The notes under the pieces are model-generated. The model saw nothing but the letters and a program-made list of their open reading frames with translations, was not told the origin of the DNA and ran no database searches. From NCBI RefSeq assembly GCF_029360705.1, contig NZ_JARKMX010000008.1, positions 1,973,983 to 2,037,982 on the forward strand: a stretch of DNA of 64,000 nt, given 5' to 3'. Shown in pieces: positions 26,507 through 35,670 of the stretch. The position numbers and the translations under genes are program-made. The DNA comes from Paraflavitalea pollutisoli. GTDB taxonomy: Bacteria > Bacteroidota > Bacteroidia > Chitinophagales > Chitinophagaceae. The first letter of the stretch is position 1; every line of letters begins with the position of its first letter.

Positions 26507-29500
26507 ATGCATAATCAACCATTACTAATCGCTGTGGCCCAGGTCGACAACCGTGGGCGACGGAGTCATGGCACCGGTCTACCAACAACGCATGACGCCG
26601 GCGCGAACGCCAGTTCTCCGATAGGCGCATTCAATAACCATCCTGCCACCCCTTCCCGTCGAGGCCTGCGCACCAATCTACGCACCCGCCGGGCTCAACG
26701 GCGATTGGGCTGGCTGCTGTGGTCTTTGTTGTTATTACCCTTTATCGGTCTGGCACAGGAGGCGATCACCGTGAAAGGTGTTGTACGCGATGCATCCACC
26801 AACAAAGGGGTGCAGGACGTTTCGGTGCAATCGAAGCAAACGGGTCAGGGTGTTACCACCAATGCCAGTGGCGAATTCTCGATCCAGGTGGCGGGCAACG
26901 ACGTGCTGCTGATCTCCAATGTAGGTTATAGCTCACTGGAAGAACCGGTCAACAACCGCTCTTCGCTGGTGCTATCACTGGCAGCAGGGTCCAAATCACT
27001 CAATGAAGTGGTAGTAGTGGGTTATGGTGCCCAGAACAAAAAGTCGCTGGTGGGCTCTGTAGGTACCATCAAAGCCGATCTCATCAAAAACAAACCAGCC
27101 GCGAGTTTTGACCAGCAATTGCAGGGACGTATTGCTGGCGTGCAGGTAAACACCAATACGGGCGTACCCGGTGATGGCATTTTCTTCCGCATCCGCGGCA
27201 CTACTTCCATCAACGCGGGCAATGACCCACTCTATGTGATCGATGGCGTGTTCATCAACAACCAATCGCTACAACGGATCACTACGCAAGGGCAGGCCAA
27301 CAATCCCCTGGCGGATATCAACCCATCGGATATTGAATCGATCAGCGTACTGAAAGACGCTACGGCCACTGCCATCTATGGCGCCAGGGCCGCCAACGGC
27401 GTGGTACTGATCACCACCAAACGCGGCACGTACAACCAGAAGGCCAAGGTGAACTTCAATGGTTATGTGGGCGCCGCCTGGGCTCCTGAACTGTGGGATC
27501 TGGTGAGTGGACCGGAACATGCTACCATCATCAACGAAGCCTGGGTCAATGATGGGAAACCTGCTGCTACGCGGCCCTTCCGCCCCAAATCGGAAGGAGG
27601 CCGGGGCCTGCCGGAAGAACAGCCTACGTACGATCGCCTGAACGATATCTTCCGTACCGGCATCCTGCAAAACTATGACCTCAATATTTCGGGCGGCAAT
27701 GACAAGACCCGTTACTATATTGGCGGAGGGTATAACAAACAAGAGGCAACGCTGCGCACCAATGATTACCAGCGGGCGAGCCTGAAACTGAACCTAGACC
27801 AACAACTGAGTGATAAAGTGCATATCGGAACGAGTAACTCGCTCTCCCGCTCTTACCGTACGAATGCACGGGTGGGTGATGGTCCGCAGGGCGGCATTCT
27901 GCAGGCTGCCCTGCACACACCTACTTACCTGCCCAAATTCAACGATGATGGCACGTATGCCAAGTGGGCCGGCTTCGACAACCTGGACATCCTCATCAAG
28001 TATACCGATATGAACAGCACGAGTATCCGCTATATCGGCAACCTGTATGGCGAGGTGGACATTACCAAAAACCTGAAGTTCCGCAGCAGCTGGAGCATCG
28101 ATTACAACGACTATTCCGAATTTGAATACTGGAACAGCTTGACCAATCGCGGCAGTGCGAGCAAGGGCCTGGCTACATCGAGCATCAGCAAGAACAGCAT
28201 CTGGGTCAATGAGAACACCCTATCCTACCGTGCGAAGGTGGGTGGGGAGCATAGTCTGGCCCTGTTGGCAGGCAACTCGGTACAAGGCAGCACGTCTACC
28301 GTGACGTCGGCCCAGGGCACCAATTTCCCCAGTGATGCCTACAAGCAGATCGCCTCTGCAGCGACTACTACGGCTACCTCCAGCCGTACCAGCAACCGGC
28401 AGGCTTCTTTCTTTGCCCGGGCGGAATACAACTACAGCGGTAAATATTTTGCCGAAGTGAATGTACGTACCGATGCCTCTTCGCGTTTCGGTACAGACAA
28501 CCGCTGGGGCTATTTCCCCTCGGTGGGTCTTGCCTGGCGTGCGAAAGAAGAAAGTTTCCTGCGTGATGTGGACCTGATCAGCGACCTGAAGATCCGGGCG
28601 AATGTGGGGCTTACGGGTAACCAAAGCGGCATTGGTGATTTTGCGTGGCGTGGCTTGTGGACCGCAGGTTCCAACTACCTCGACAATCCCGGTACCGTGC
28701 CTTTCCAACTGGCCAATGCCAACCTGGGCTGGGAATCAACCCGGCAGGTGAACCTGGGCCTTGACCTGGGCCTGTGGAATGACCGCGTGAACGTAGAGCT
28801 GAATGTGTACGATAAATATACGACGGACCTCTTGCTGAGCCGTCCGCTTCCCGTCAGCACGGGTTTTGGATCTATTTCCGGCAATGCCGGTGAAATCAGT
28901 AACCGAGGTTTTGAGCTGGGCATCAGCAGTGTGAACATCAGCAGCCGGGACTTTACCTGGCAGACCAATTTCAACATTGCGCAAAACATCAACAAGATCG
29001 AAAAGCTCAGTATTCCCATCGATGCTTCGTATGCGGCTGAGCGCATGATCCAGGGCTATTCCATGCATTCGTTCTTTGCGTACAAGCAATTGTATGTCGA
29101 TCCGCAGACGGGTGATGCCGTTTATGAAGACATTACCAAGGACGGTAAGATCCTGGCGGATGATCGCCAGATCGTGGGCAATGCCCAACCGAAGTTTTTT
29201 GGTGGCTTGAACAACAGTGTCAGCTATAAAGGTTTTGACCTGTCGGTGTTTGTCAACTTCCAGTTTGGTAACAAGATCTATAACAACAACCGCTTCTTCC
29301 ATGAGTCGGGCGGCACGAGGGATGATCGCCGGGCAATCAACAAGAACCAGTTGACGCGCTGGCAGAAACCGGGTGACATCACCGATGTACCGAGGATCAC
29401 GACGTTGGGACAGAATTATACGCTGAGTCCGACCACGCGGTTTATCGAAGACGGTTCTTTTGTACGGTTGAGTTCTCTCACGGTGGGTTATTCCCTGCCG

Positions 29501-29695
29501 AAGGGTTTGCTGCGCAAGGTAGGCGCTTCGAGTGCGCGGATATACCTGAGTGGTACCAACCTGGCTTTGTGGAAGAAATACCAGGGCCCCGATCCCGAGG
29601 TGAACGTGACCGCCGACCCCAATGTACAGGGTTATGACCTGGGCACTCCACCACAACCACGGACGGTTCAATTTGGCCTCAACCTGACTCTCTAA
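26507..29695 (+). CDS. SusC/RagA-type TonB-dependent outer-membrane receptor
   Basis: A 1062-residue receptor. A carboxypeptidase-like domain (VKGVVRDASTNKGVQDVSV, about 87-165) is followed by the TonB-box-like VVVVGYGAQNKKSLVGS, the plug domain with GRIAGVQVNTNTGVPGDG and RIRGTTSINAGNDPLYVIDG, and a 22-stranded barrel ending FGLNLTL. It would import a ligand gripped by the SusD partner encoded 7 bp downstream. The N-terminus is odd: about 66 polar, arginine-rich residues precede the hydrophobic signal core (LGWLLWSLLLLPFIGLAQ), so the true start is probably further in, perhaps a non-ATG codon. Ligand unknown; position behind a sulfite dehydrogenase suggests a sulfur compound. Confidence 0.9.
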   Translation: MHNQPLLIAVAQVDNRGRRSHGTGLPTTHDAGANASSPIGAFNNHPATPSRRGLRTNLRTRRAQRRLGWLLWSLLLLPFIGLAQEAITVKGVVRDASTNKGVQDVSVQSKQTGQGVTTNASGEFSIQVAGNDVLLISNVGYSSLEEPVNNRSSLVLSLAAGSKSLNEVVVVGYGAQNKKSLVGSVGTIKADLIKNKPAASFDQQLQGRIAGVQVNTNTGVPGDGIFFRIRGTTSINAGNDPLYVIDGVFINNQSLQRITTQGQANNPLADINPSDIESISVLKDATATAIYGARAANGVVLITTKRGTYNQKAKVNFNGYVGAAWAPELWDLVSGPEHATIINEAWVNDGKPAATRPFRPKSEGGRGLPEEQPTYDRLNDIFRTGILQNYDLNISGGNDKTRYYIGGGYNKQEATLRTNDYQRASLKLNLDQQLSDKVHIGTSNSLSRSYRTNARVGDGPQGGILQAALHTPTYLPKFNDDGTYAKWAGFDNLDILIKYTDMNSTSIRYIGNLYGEVDITKNLKFRSSWSIDYNDYSEFEYWNSLTNRGSASKGLATSSISKNSIWVNENTLSYRAKVGGEHSLALLAGNSVQGSTSTVTSAQGTNFPSDAYKQIASAATTTATSSRTSNRQASFFARAEYNYSGKYFAEVNVRTDASSRFGTDNRWGYFPSVGLAWRAKEESFLRDVDLISDLKIRANVGLTGNQSGIGDFAWRGLWTAGSNYLDNPGTVPFQLANANLGWESTRQVNLGLDLGLWNDRVNVELNVYDKYTTDLLLSRPLPVSTGFGSISGNAGEISNRGFELGISSVNISSRDFTWQTNFNIAQNINKIEKLSIPIDASYAAERMIQGYSMHSFFAYKQLYVDPQTGDAVYEDITKDGKILADDRQIVGNAQPKFFGGLNNSVSYKGFDLSVFVNFQFGNKIYNNNRFFHESGGTRDDRRAINKNQLTRWQKPGDITDVPRITTLGQNYTLSPTTRFIEDGSFVRLSSLTVGYSLPKGLLRKVGASSARIYLSGTNLALWKKYQGPDPEVNVTADPNVQGYDLGTPPQPRTVQFGLNLTL

Positions 29696-29702
29696 CTATT
29701 AA

Positions 29703-31058
29703 ATGATGAAGACGATGAAACGAATGATCATAGCGTTGCCGGTGGTATTGCTGCTGGCCTCGTGCAACAAGTTTTTGGATGTGCAACCGGATCAGCAGGT
29801 GGATGCGGGCAGTGCCATTACAGATGCGGGCAGTGCGGAGACTGCGCTGAACGGTTTGTACAATCGCCTGGGCAGTGATGGGTATTATGGGTCCAACTTT
29901 ATTGCCCTCTCCTATTTGTCGGGCGGCGATATACAATGGACGGGATCGCAATCGGCCCCGCAGCAGATCGCCAACCGGCAGCTGCAGGCCGACAATGGTA
30001 ATATTGCTTCGTCGTGGACGGCGATCTACCGCACGATCCTGTCGGCGAATTACCTGATCGATAATATTCCCAACATCAAAGACCCGGTGTTTACGCAGGC
30101 GAAGCGCAACCAGTTTCTGGGAGAGGCCTATTTTATCCGGGCACTGGCTTATTTCGACCTGGCGCGTGGCTGGGGTGGTGTGCAGCTGATCCTGAAGCCT
30201 ACTTACAAGGAAAGTGATCAGTCGGGCATCAAACGCAGCAGCCTGGACCAGACGTATGCGCAGGTGCTGAGTGACCTGGAGGCGGCGGAGCCGTTGCTGC
30301 CTACGACGGTCACCCGTAACCGGGTTACGCAGAAGACGGCGTTCGCGCTCAAAGCGCGGTATTATCTTTACCGGAAGGACTGGGCGAAAGCGGAGAGCTT
30401 TGCGAGCAAAGTGATCGACGACGCAGCCAATTACAAATTGCTGAAACCCTACAACTCCTTCTTTGCCAACAATGCGACACTGACGGCAGAGTCGGTGTTT
30501 GAGATCGGTTATACCAATTCTTTCAAGAACGGGCATTACAATTGGTTCCTGCCGCCCGCGCTGGGGGGCCGTCGTGAATGGGCACCGAATGCAGAACTGG
30601 TGACAGCCTTGAACAATGCCACGATTGGTGGTAACCGGAGTTCGCTGATCGCGCAGACAGCGCCTCCCGGCAATCTGTGGTATGGCAAGCTGTATTACCG
30701 CAATCCAGCGGGTACCGACCCGTCGTATATCATCCGCGTAGCGGAGTTGTACCTGATCCGCGCAGAGGCGCGCATCAAGCAACAAAAGCTGGTGGAGGGC
30801 ATCGCCGATCTGAATGCGGTACGTGACCGGGCAGGACTGACCGGCACCACCGCGACTACTGAAGGAGATCTGCTATTGGCCATCGAGCAGGAGCGGCGGT
30901 TTGAGTTTCCTTTTGAAGCAGACCGATGGTTTGACCTGGTACGTACGGGCCGTGTGGTCACCGTGCTAAAGGTTACCGACCCTAACAAGCTGGTGTGGCC
31001 GATCCCGGCTTCTGAATTGCTGGCGGATCAATCGCTGGACCCTAATCCTGGTTACTAA
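29703..31058 (+). CDS. SusD/RagB family surface lipoprotein
   Basis: A 451-residue lipoprotein. The signal MKRMIIALPVVLLLASC carries the lipobox, with Cys near 21, then NKFLDVQPDQQVDAGSAI. SusD-type features are the early TDAGSAETALNGLYNRLG, TPR-like helices around FLGEAYFIRALAYFDLARGWGGV and the C-terminal EQERRFEFPFEADRWFDLVRTG, which is the family's hallmark ending. It forms a lid over the SusC barrel and captures the ligand at the cell surface. It starts 7 bp after the susC stop. At about 450 residues it is at the shorter end of the family. Confidence 0.92.
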   Translation: MMKTMKRMIIALPVVLLLASCNKFLDVQPDQQVDAGSAITDAGSAETALNGLYNRLGSDGYYGSNFIALSYLSGGDIQWTGSQSAPQQIANRQLQADNGNIASSWTAIYRTILSANYLIDNIPNIKDPVFTQAKRNQFLGEAYFIRALAYFDLARGWGGVQLILKPTYKESDQSGIKRSSLDQTYAQVLSDLEAAEPLLPTTVTRNRVTQKTAFALKARYYLYRKDWAKAESFASKVIDDAANYKLLKPYNSFFANNATLTAESVFEIGYTNSFKNGHYNWFLPPALGGRREWAPNAELVTALNNATIGGNRSSLIAQTAPPGNLWYGKLYYRNPAGTDPSYIIRVAELYLIRAEARIKQQKLVEGIADLNAVRDRAGLTGTTATTEGDLLLAIEQERRFEFPFEADRWFDLVRTGRVVTVLKVTDPNKLVWPIPASELLADQSLDPNPGY

Positions 31059-31088
31059 TCAATCATTGTACACTAATCAATCATACAT

Positions 31089-32045
31089 ATGCGTAATTCA
31101 TCACTTCTGGCGGCATTGCTCCTGGCGGGCGGTGCGGCCCTGGCCCAGGCAGGTGGCAGCGTGGGCAATGGTCTGGCAGCCAACAATGGTACTGCCGCAG
31201 CGGCGCGGACTACTTCTGCTGCACCAGGCGGTTTTGTAGGGCCTGAGCGGGGTACACTGGTCATTGTGGGTGGCGGCAAACTGGGACCGGAGATCTGGAA
31301 CCGGTTTATTGAAGCGGCGGGAGGCGTCAATGCCCATATCGTGGTGATCCCTACGGCGGGTGATGATTCGGCGATTGCGCGGGGACGCTCTTCGGAGAAA
31401 GAGGCCCTGGAAGCACTGGGCGTGAAGGACGTGACGATCCTGCATACCCGCGATCCGAAGGTGGCCAATACCGATGCTTTTGTAGCGCCGTTGAAAAAGG
31501 CCACGGGTGTCTGGTTCAATGGCGGCCGGCAGTGGAAGATCGCGGATGCCTACCTGCATACCAAATCGCATGAGGCATTCAAAGACGTACTGGCCCGTGG
31601 CGGTGTGATTGGGGGTACTTCGGCCGGTGCTACGATCCAGGGGGCTTTCCTGTTTCGGGGCGATACGAAGGGCAATACCATCCTGGTGGGAGATCACCTG
31701 GAAGGGCTGGACTTTATTCACAACGTTGCGATCGACCAGCATGTGTTGCGGCGTAACCGGCAGTTTGACCTGATCGGCCTGATCAAAGAAAAGCCAGAAT
31801 TGCTGGGCATCGGGATCGATGAAAGTACTGCCATTGTGGTACAACAGAATACGTTTGAGGTGATCGGTGCTTCGTATGTGGCGATCTATGATGCAGCACG
31901 TTTTGGCAAGCAGGCACCCGCGACGGCGGCCAATTCGAATACTGGTACCGTGTCGGGTGACTTCTTTTTTCTCGGCAAGGGCCAAAAGTATGATCTGTTG
32001 GGTCGGCAGGTGATCGACAGGCCACGCGGCAGCGAGGGGCAATAG
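31089..32045 (+). CDS. Secreted cyanophycinase-like S51 peptidase
   Basis: A 318-residue exported serine peptidase. A signal peptide (MRNSSLLAALLLAGGAALAQ) precedes a low-complexity Ala/Gly linker to about 50. The S51 pattern is GTLVIVGGG near 55-63, WFNGGRQW near 142-149 and the nucleophile Ser178 in GGTSAGA, followed by NVAIDQHVLRRNRQFDL with the histidine pair. Cyanophycinases cut beta-Asp-Arg dipeptides from cyanophycin; other secreted members cut aspartyl peptides. It follows the SusCD pair by 30 bp and would process imported or surface-bound substrate. Whether cyanophycin is the real substrate cannot be told from the sequence. Confidence 0.85.
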   Translation: MRNSSLLAALLLAGGAALAQAGGSVGNGLAANNGTAAAARTTSAAPGGFVGPERGTLVIVGGGKLGPEIWNRFIEAAGGVNAHIVVIPTAGDDSAIARGRSSEKEALEALGVKDVTILHTRDPKVANTDAFVAPLKKATGVWFNGGRQWKIADAYLHTKSHEAFKDVLARGGVIGGTSAGATIQGAFLFRGDTKGNTILVGDHLEGLDFIHNVAIDQHVLRRNRQFDLIGLIKEKPELLGIGIDESTAIVVQQNTFEVIGASYVAIYDAARFGKQAPATAANSNTGTVSGDFFFLGKGQKYDLLGRQVIDRPRGSEGQ

Positions 32046-32083
32046 GCATATAGCGACGTGGCATTTTCGGCCCTTACATAACA

Positions 32084-32109
32084 AAAGTCCCGGTAGACAC
32101 CGGGACTTT
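32084..32109 (+). terminator. Intrinsic terminator after the cyanophycinase-like gene
   Basis: AAAGTCCCGG (32084-32093) pairs with CCGGGACTTT (32100-32109) around a 6-nt loop, followed by ACTATTTTTT. It lies 38 bp beyond the stop and closes the rightward run. Confidence 0.8.
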
Positions 32110-32314
32110 ACTATTTTTTGGCAAGCCGGGGGATTTACGTGTACGGGCAAGCCCGTTTTCGGGGAATGGTTAAAACAGAATACCTTAGCTATCCATCGAC
32201 TACTATTCTTTTCGGGTTGCCCCGGAGGCTGGTCCCCGATTTGCAGGGCTGCTGTATCCATCATTCATTTACTTACCCCATTGGTGAAGGCCGGTGGCTA
32301 AAAAAAATCATTGT

Positions 32315-32884
32315 ATGCGCTATTTACTACTTATTGGGTGCATGGCTTTGAATGCGACTATCTGTATGGGTCAGATCAAGATCAAGCCTGCGCTGGGTAT
32401 CAACTTTACGGACTTCTCCAAAGACCCTGGTACGGGTCAATATAAATCGCAGGTAGGCTACCAGATCGGTGGCAGTGTGGCCATTGGTGGCAAATGGTAC
32501 CTGGAGCCGGGTATTTACTGGACACACAAGAGCACGGAATATCAGACCAACCAATCGAATGCCCAGGATATTGAATACAAGATGAGCGGTATCCGCATCC
32601 CGGTGGCGGTGGGTTATAACCTGCTGGGCAAGGTGAAGAAACTGGTGAATGTACGCCCCATGGCGGGTGTATCGGCTTTTTTCCTGACGGGGGTGGATGA
32701 CCTGGATAAAGCCTCGTTCAAGACCGCCACCTGGGGATTGTTTGCCGGGGCTGGTGCCGATATCTTTAACCTGTTCATGGACGTTCAGTATGAATGGTCG
32801 CTGAGTAAGGTGAGTGATACGCAGGTAGACGTGGGCAATGCCCGTAGTTTGTTTATCAATGTGGGGATGCGGTTTGGGTTGTAG
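32315..32884 (+). CDS. Outer-membrane beta-barrel protein (PorT-like)
   Basis: A 189-residue exported protein starting at the ATG at 32315. The signal peptide (MRYLLLIGCMALNATICMGQ) is followed by alternating beta strands, such as KIKPALGINFTDF, QIGGSVAIGGKWYLEPGIYW and a final strand ending MRFGL, with the terminal hydrophobic residue typical of barrels. The family is the small eight-strand outer-membrane proteins with PorT/OmpW-like topology; function is unknown. Its stop codon directly abuts the stop of the leftward gene that follows, with no bases between. Confidence 0.75.
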   Translation: MRYLLLIGCMALNATICMGQIKIKPALGINFTDFSKDPGTGQYKSQVGYQIGGSVAIGGKWYLEPGIYWTHKSTEYQTNQSNAQDIEYKMSGIRIPVAVGYNLLGKVKKLVNVRPMAGVSAFFLTGVDDLDKASFKTATWGLFAGAGADIFNLFMDVQYEWSLSKVSDTQVDVGNARSLFINVGMRFGL

Positions 32885-33994
32885 CTATTGCAGCAATGCC
32901 TGCAGGGCTTTCAGGTCAACGGTTTCCTGTAGGGTGCTGAACAGGTATTTATCTGCATCGGAAAACGTATTGTAGAGATGATGCCCTTGTCCGTACTTGT
33001 ACAGGTCGATCACCAGCAGTTGAACCGATGACGCCGGCAGGCTGGTATTGAAGTACCTGGGATTGGCTTGAACGTAGGTTCGTCCGCCGGGGCCTGTTAC
33101 CGGGGCTGCTTTTTGTGTGGGCGTCAGGCTGGCGAGTTCCTCCTGCAAGTGGTTCCATTCGTTGGTCGCTTTGTCGATCATGCCTTGCTGTTCTTTCAAG
33201 TAGCCGGCTTCGCTGGCTTTGTACATACTTTCCTGCTGCTGCATGCCTTTCAGGAATTTCTCTTTGTCCGCCTTTGCTTTGGCGGGATCTATTTTGGCGG
33301 CCCAGGCAAATCCTTCGAGGGCGCCTTTGATGGCTTCCTCTTTTGTTTTGAGCCATTGTTGGTACGGTGACCCTTCGGCGGCCGTCTTCCTGATTCCTTC
33401 TACTCTTTCTTTAGCCTGTTTGATTTCCGCCTTGAGATACTGTTCGCGCGTGATGGGTACGAAGAGCGGTTCAGCACCCCGGGTGATGGCCACAAATGGG
33501 CCATACACGGAAAATCCCTGCCGGGTATCTGTGACGTAGGGCTCTTCGAAGAAGGCGTCTTTTTCCAATCCGATGTTACTGACGATCCGGGAGATGCTGT
33601 TGAACCAGACGTGCAGGGAAGGCCCTTCGGGCGCCCGCTCTACCACGGTGCTATTGGGCTTGCGGGTATATTGGAGAAAGACGATGGTCGATTCGCCGGT
33701 GAGGAGTTTACTGCCTTCGCAGTCGTACTCGCAGAGCGTGGCGTAGAGGTTGGCAGCATAGCCCCTGGGCGGATGGAGTACGGGTGTCTGGTGTAGCTGT
33801 TCCATGACTTTCGCCATATTTGCGCGCATGAGGGCTTGTTGCGGCGGGGTGAAGCCAAAATAAGCGGCGCGCTGTAACGAATACCCTTTAGTGGGCGCAG
33901 GGTTCCAGGCCGTTTTATCGGTGGCGTGGATGCGCTGTGCCCCGGCCGGGGCACTGGTGATCACGGCGAATAACAGGAAGGGCCAGCATTTCAT
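32885..33994 (-). CDS. Secreted hypothetical protein
   Basis: A 369-residue exported protein with a signal peptide (MKCWPFLLFAVITSAPAGA). It has two cysteines close together (LCEYDCEGSK), a region like LHVWFNSISRIVSNIGL near 125-145, and a charged helical middle (about 195-285), probably a coiled coil. No enzyme motif is recognised. The C-terminal part (NPRYFNTSLPASSVQLLVIDLYKYG) looks strand-rich. It is convergent with the barrel gene, sharing adjacent stops. The function is unknown. Confidence 0.7.
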   Translation of the reverse strand: MKCWPFLLFAVITSAPAGAQRIHATDKTAWNPAPTKGYSLQRAAYFGFTPPQQALMRANMAKVMEQLHQTPVLHPPRGYAANLYATLCEYDCEGSKLLTGESTIVFLQYTRKPNSTVVERAPEGPSLHVWFNSISRIVSNIGLEKDAFFEEPYVTDTRQGFSVYGPFVAITRGAEPLFVPITREQYLKAEIKQAKERVEGIRKTAAEGSPYQQWLKTKEEAIKGALEGFAWAAKIDPAKAKADKEKFLKGMQQQESMYKASEAGYLKEQQGMIDKATNEWNHLQEELASLTPTQKAAPVTGPGGRTYVQANPRYFNTSLPASSVQLLVIDLYKYGQGHHLYNTFSDADKYLFSTLQETVDLKALQALLQ

Positions 33995-34113
33995 GGGCTT
34001 GCTTATTTGGCCTGTAAGGTACCGGTAAGCGGCGGCACGTTTGGGTGCTACCTTGACGAATTGCTCGATAGCTCGACCGGAGCGGCGGATTGGGGGGATG
34101 GCCTTTTTATAAT

Positions 34114-34131
34114 TACCGTGTTTTTACGGTA
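34114..34131. promoter_or_regulatory. Inverted repeat upstream of the SIR2-like gene
   Basis: TACCGT (34114-34119) and ACGGTA (34126-34131) form a perfect 6-6 inverted repeat with a 6-bp spacer, 81 bp before the SIR2-like start. With a T-rich spacer it could equally be a small hairpin. An operator role is only a guess. Confidence 0.3.
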
Positions 34132-34211
34132 TGTATTTCCGCCATGAGCGTTTACATTAGGGTCCTGTTTCGGCTGCGTGCAATTGCGCACTACCCATCA
34201 AATTTCCAATC

Positions 34212-35078
34212 ATGAAGGACATAGCATTGTTGATCGGCAATGGGGTGAATACGATGTCGAAAGGCATTAGTTGGGAAGACCTGCTGGATAAGATCATTCA
34301 CTATTGCGGCAGTACCTCGATCAAGAAAGACAAGAGCAAGCCTTTTCCCTTGTTTTATGAAGAGATCTTTGCGGCCGCGCTGCAGTCGCAGGCCATCGTT
34401 AAAGAGGTGGAGTTGAAAACCTTCATTGGGAAACAAGTATCTGATATAGCGCGCAACCAGGTGCATGTGATGATCCAGCAGTTGGCGCCGGCCCATGTCA
34501 TGACCCTGAACTACGAGTTTTTACTGGAAGGAAAAACGCCGAAGCAAAATGAAGGATTGGTACGGGAAAAACTGTACAGCGTTTTCAGGAAGTATACGAT
34601 TGGCGGCACCACTTACTGGCACCTGCATGGAGACTGCCGCTACCCGATCACCATCAATTTAGGGTATGAACACTATGGCGGCCAACTGCAACAGATGCGG
34701 AACTATGTGGCAACGGCTACCAATTACGCCAATGCATCGAACAATAAATTGCCCTTCGTTAAAAGAATGGAGAAGCCCGATAAATTAACGATCCAATCCT
34801 GGGCCGACCTCTTCTTTTTGAAAGACATTCATATACTAGGTGCCACGCTTGATTTTGTAGAAACCGATCTTTGGTGGCTGCTTACCTTCCGGGCACGGCA
34901 GCTACGGCTTAATCGCCGCATCACCATCAGCAACACCATCTACTATTATATTCCCAAACCCTTTGCCGCCTCTTCCCGTTTCAAACTGGACCTGCTGGAA
35001 GCCAATTTTGTGAAGGTGGTGGAGATCGACCTTCCGCATAGTGTAAACTACTATGAAAAGATTATTGCGGGGATGTAG
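34212..35078 (+). CDS. Stand-alone SIR2-like protein
   Basis: A 288-residue cytoplasmic protein with the SIR2-like Rossmann layout: the nucleotide loop LLIGNGVNTMSKGISWEDLL (residues 7-25), MTLNYEFLLE with Asn100, and YWHLHGD with His139 as the likely catalytic histidine, then ILGATLDFVETDLWWL near 215. Proteins of this divergent type hydrolyse NAD rather than deacetylate, and several act in phage defence, usually joined to a sensor domain or paired gene. Here no partner is obvious: the gene stands alone with a terminator 20 bp downstream. Defence is possible, but there is no direct sign of it apart from the family. Confidence 0.7.
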   Translation: MKDIALLIGNGVNTMSKGISWEDLLDKIIHYCGSTSIKKDKSKPFPLFYEEIFAAALQSQAIVKEVELKTFIGKQVSDIARNQVHVMIQQLAPAHVMTLNYEFLLEGKTPKQNEGLVREKLYSVFRKYTIGGTTYWHLHGDCRYPITINLGYEHYGGQLQQMRNYVATATNYANASNNKLPFVKRMEKPDKLTIQSWADLFFLKDIHILGATLDFVETDLWWLLTFRARQLRLNRRITISNTIYYYIPKPFAASSRFKLDLLEANFVKVVEIDLPHSVNYYEKIIAGM

Positions 35079-35097
35079 GCGGTTTTGGATATTACAG

Positions 35098-35136
35098 AAA
35101 AAGGGCTGATACCATCACTGGTGTCAGCCCCTTTTT
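35098..35136. terminator. Bidirectional terminator between SIR2-like gene and yiaA
   Basis: AAAAAGGG-CTGATACCA pairs with TGGTGTCAG-CCCCTTTTT around a short loop, with A- and T-runs at both ends. It sits between two convergent genes (stops at 35078 and 35145) and can serve both. Confidence 0.8.
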
Positions 35137-35144
35137 GTTATGGC

Positions 35145-35621
35145 TTAGAAATGTTGTTTATCGCCCGCCGTGGTGGTATAGTTGACCGGATTTGATTTGC
35201 TGTTCTTGTTTTTGTCTTCGTCCTTGCTGGCTTTCGCATCGCGGGTATTCTTTTGTACGGCGATGGCGGCGAACACACTCAAGGTGTAAGACATGGCGTA
35301 GAAACCTTTTTCACTCCGTGTGAGTTCGGCATTCCACAGTCCGATCGTGAGTAGCAGGATCGACAAGATCGTCGTAAACCAGGCGATGCCATAGTACAGG
35401 TTGGTAACCGGTATACCTTCGAGCTGGTCACGCACCGACTTTTGCACGGAGATGGCAGAGAAGAGACCAAACATGAGCACCGTGAAATAGTATCCTTTTT
35501 CATTCAGTTCCATAGCCGCATTCCATAAGCCTACATTGTAAGCAATTACGCCGGCAAAGAGGGCCACCCAGGAGGCGGCGATAAAGGCAGCTGAAGGAGC
35601 AAGGGTCTGTTTAGATTCCAT
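35145..35621 (-). CDS. yiaA: YiaA-type inner-membrane protein
   Basis: A 158-residue membrane protein with four hydrophobic segments arranged as two similar pairs: about 12-33 and 43-62, then 78-97 and 105-125. Each pair holds the phrase LWNA...EKGYY or LWNAELTRSEKGFYA followed by a VQK-type loop (SVQKSVRD, AVQKNTRD). This duplicated module is the YiaA/YiaB two-helix domain. The cytoplasmic C-terminus is charged. Function in the family is unknown. An FNR-type box with correct spacing lies upstream, suggesting redox-linked control. Confidence 0.82.
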   Translation of the reverse strand: MESKQTLAPSAAFIAASWVALFAGVIAYNVGLWNAAMELNEKGYYFTVLMFGLFSAISVQKSVRDQLEGIPVTNLYYGIAWFTTILSILLLTIGLWNAELTRSEKGFYAMSYTLSVFAAIAVQKNTRDAKASKDEDKNKNSKSNPVNYTTTAGDKQHF

Positions 35622-35640
35622 ATGTTTGTTTTAGGTGACC

Positions 35641-35648
35641 CAAAACTA
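35641..35648 (-). promoter_or_regulatory. Predicted -7 element of yiaA
   Basis: The complement of 35641-35648 reads TAGTTTTG, an exact TAnnTTTG match. No TTTG lies at the -33 spacing, so the promoter would need an activator; the FNR-type box upstream fits that need. Transcription would start near 35635. Confidence 0.5.
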
Positions 35649-35670
35649 CCAGCGGGACGACCTCGTTTTT

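Noticed and set aside
29679..30785. A 368-codon open frame on the minus strand opposite susD
   Set aside because: Antisense shadow of a well-supported SusD gene; arginine-rich with no recognisable feature.
31101..32264. A 387-codon open frame on the minus strand opposite the cyanophycinase-like gene
   Set aside because: It mirrors a GC-rich real gene with signal peptide and catalytic motif; its own translation shows no domain, and it runs through the terminator at 32084.
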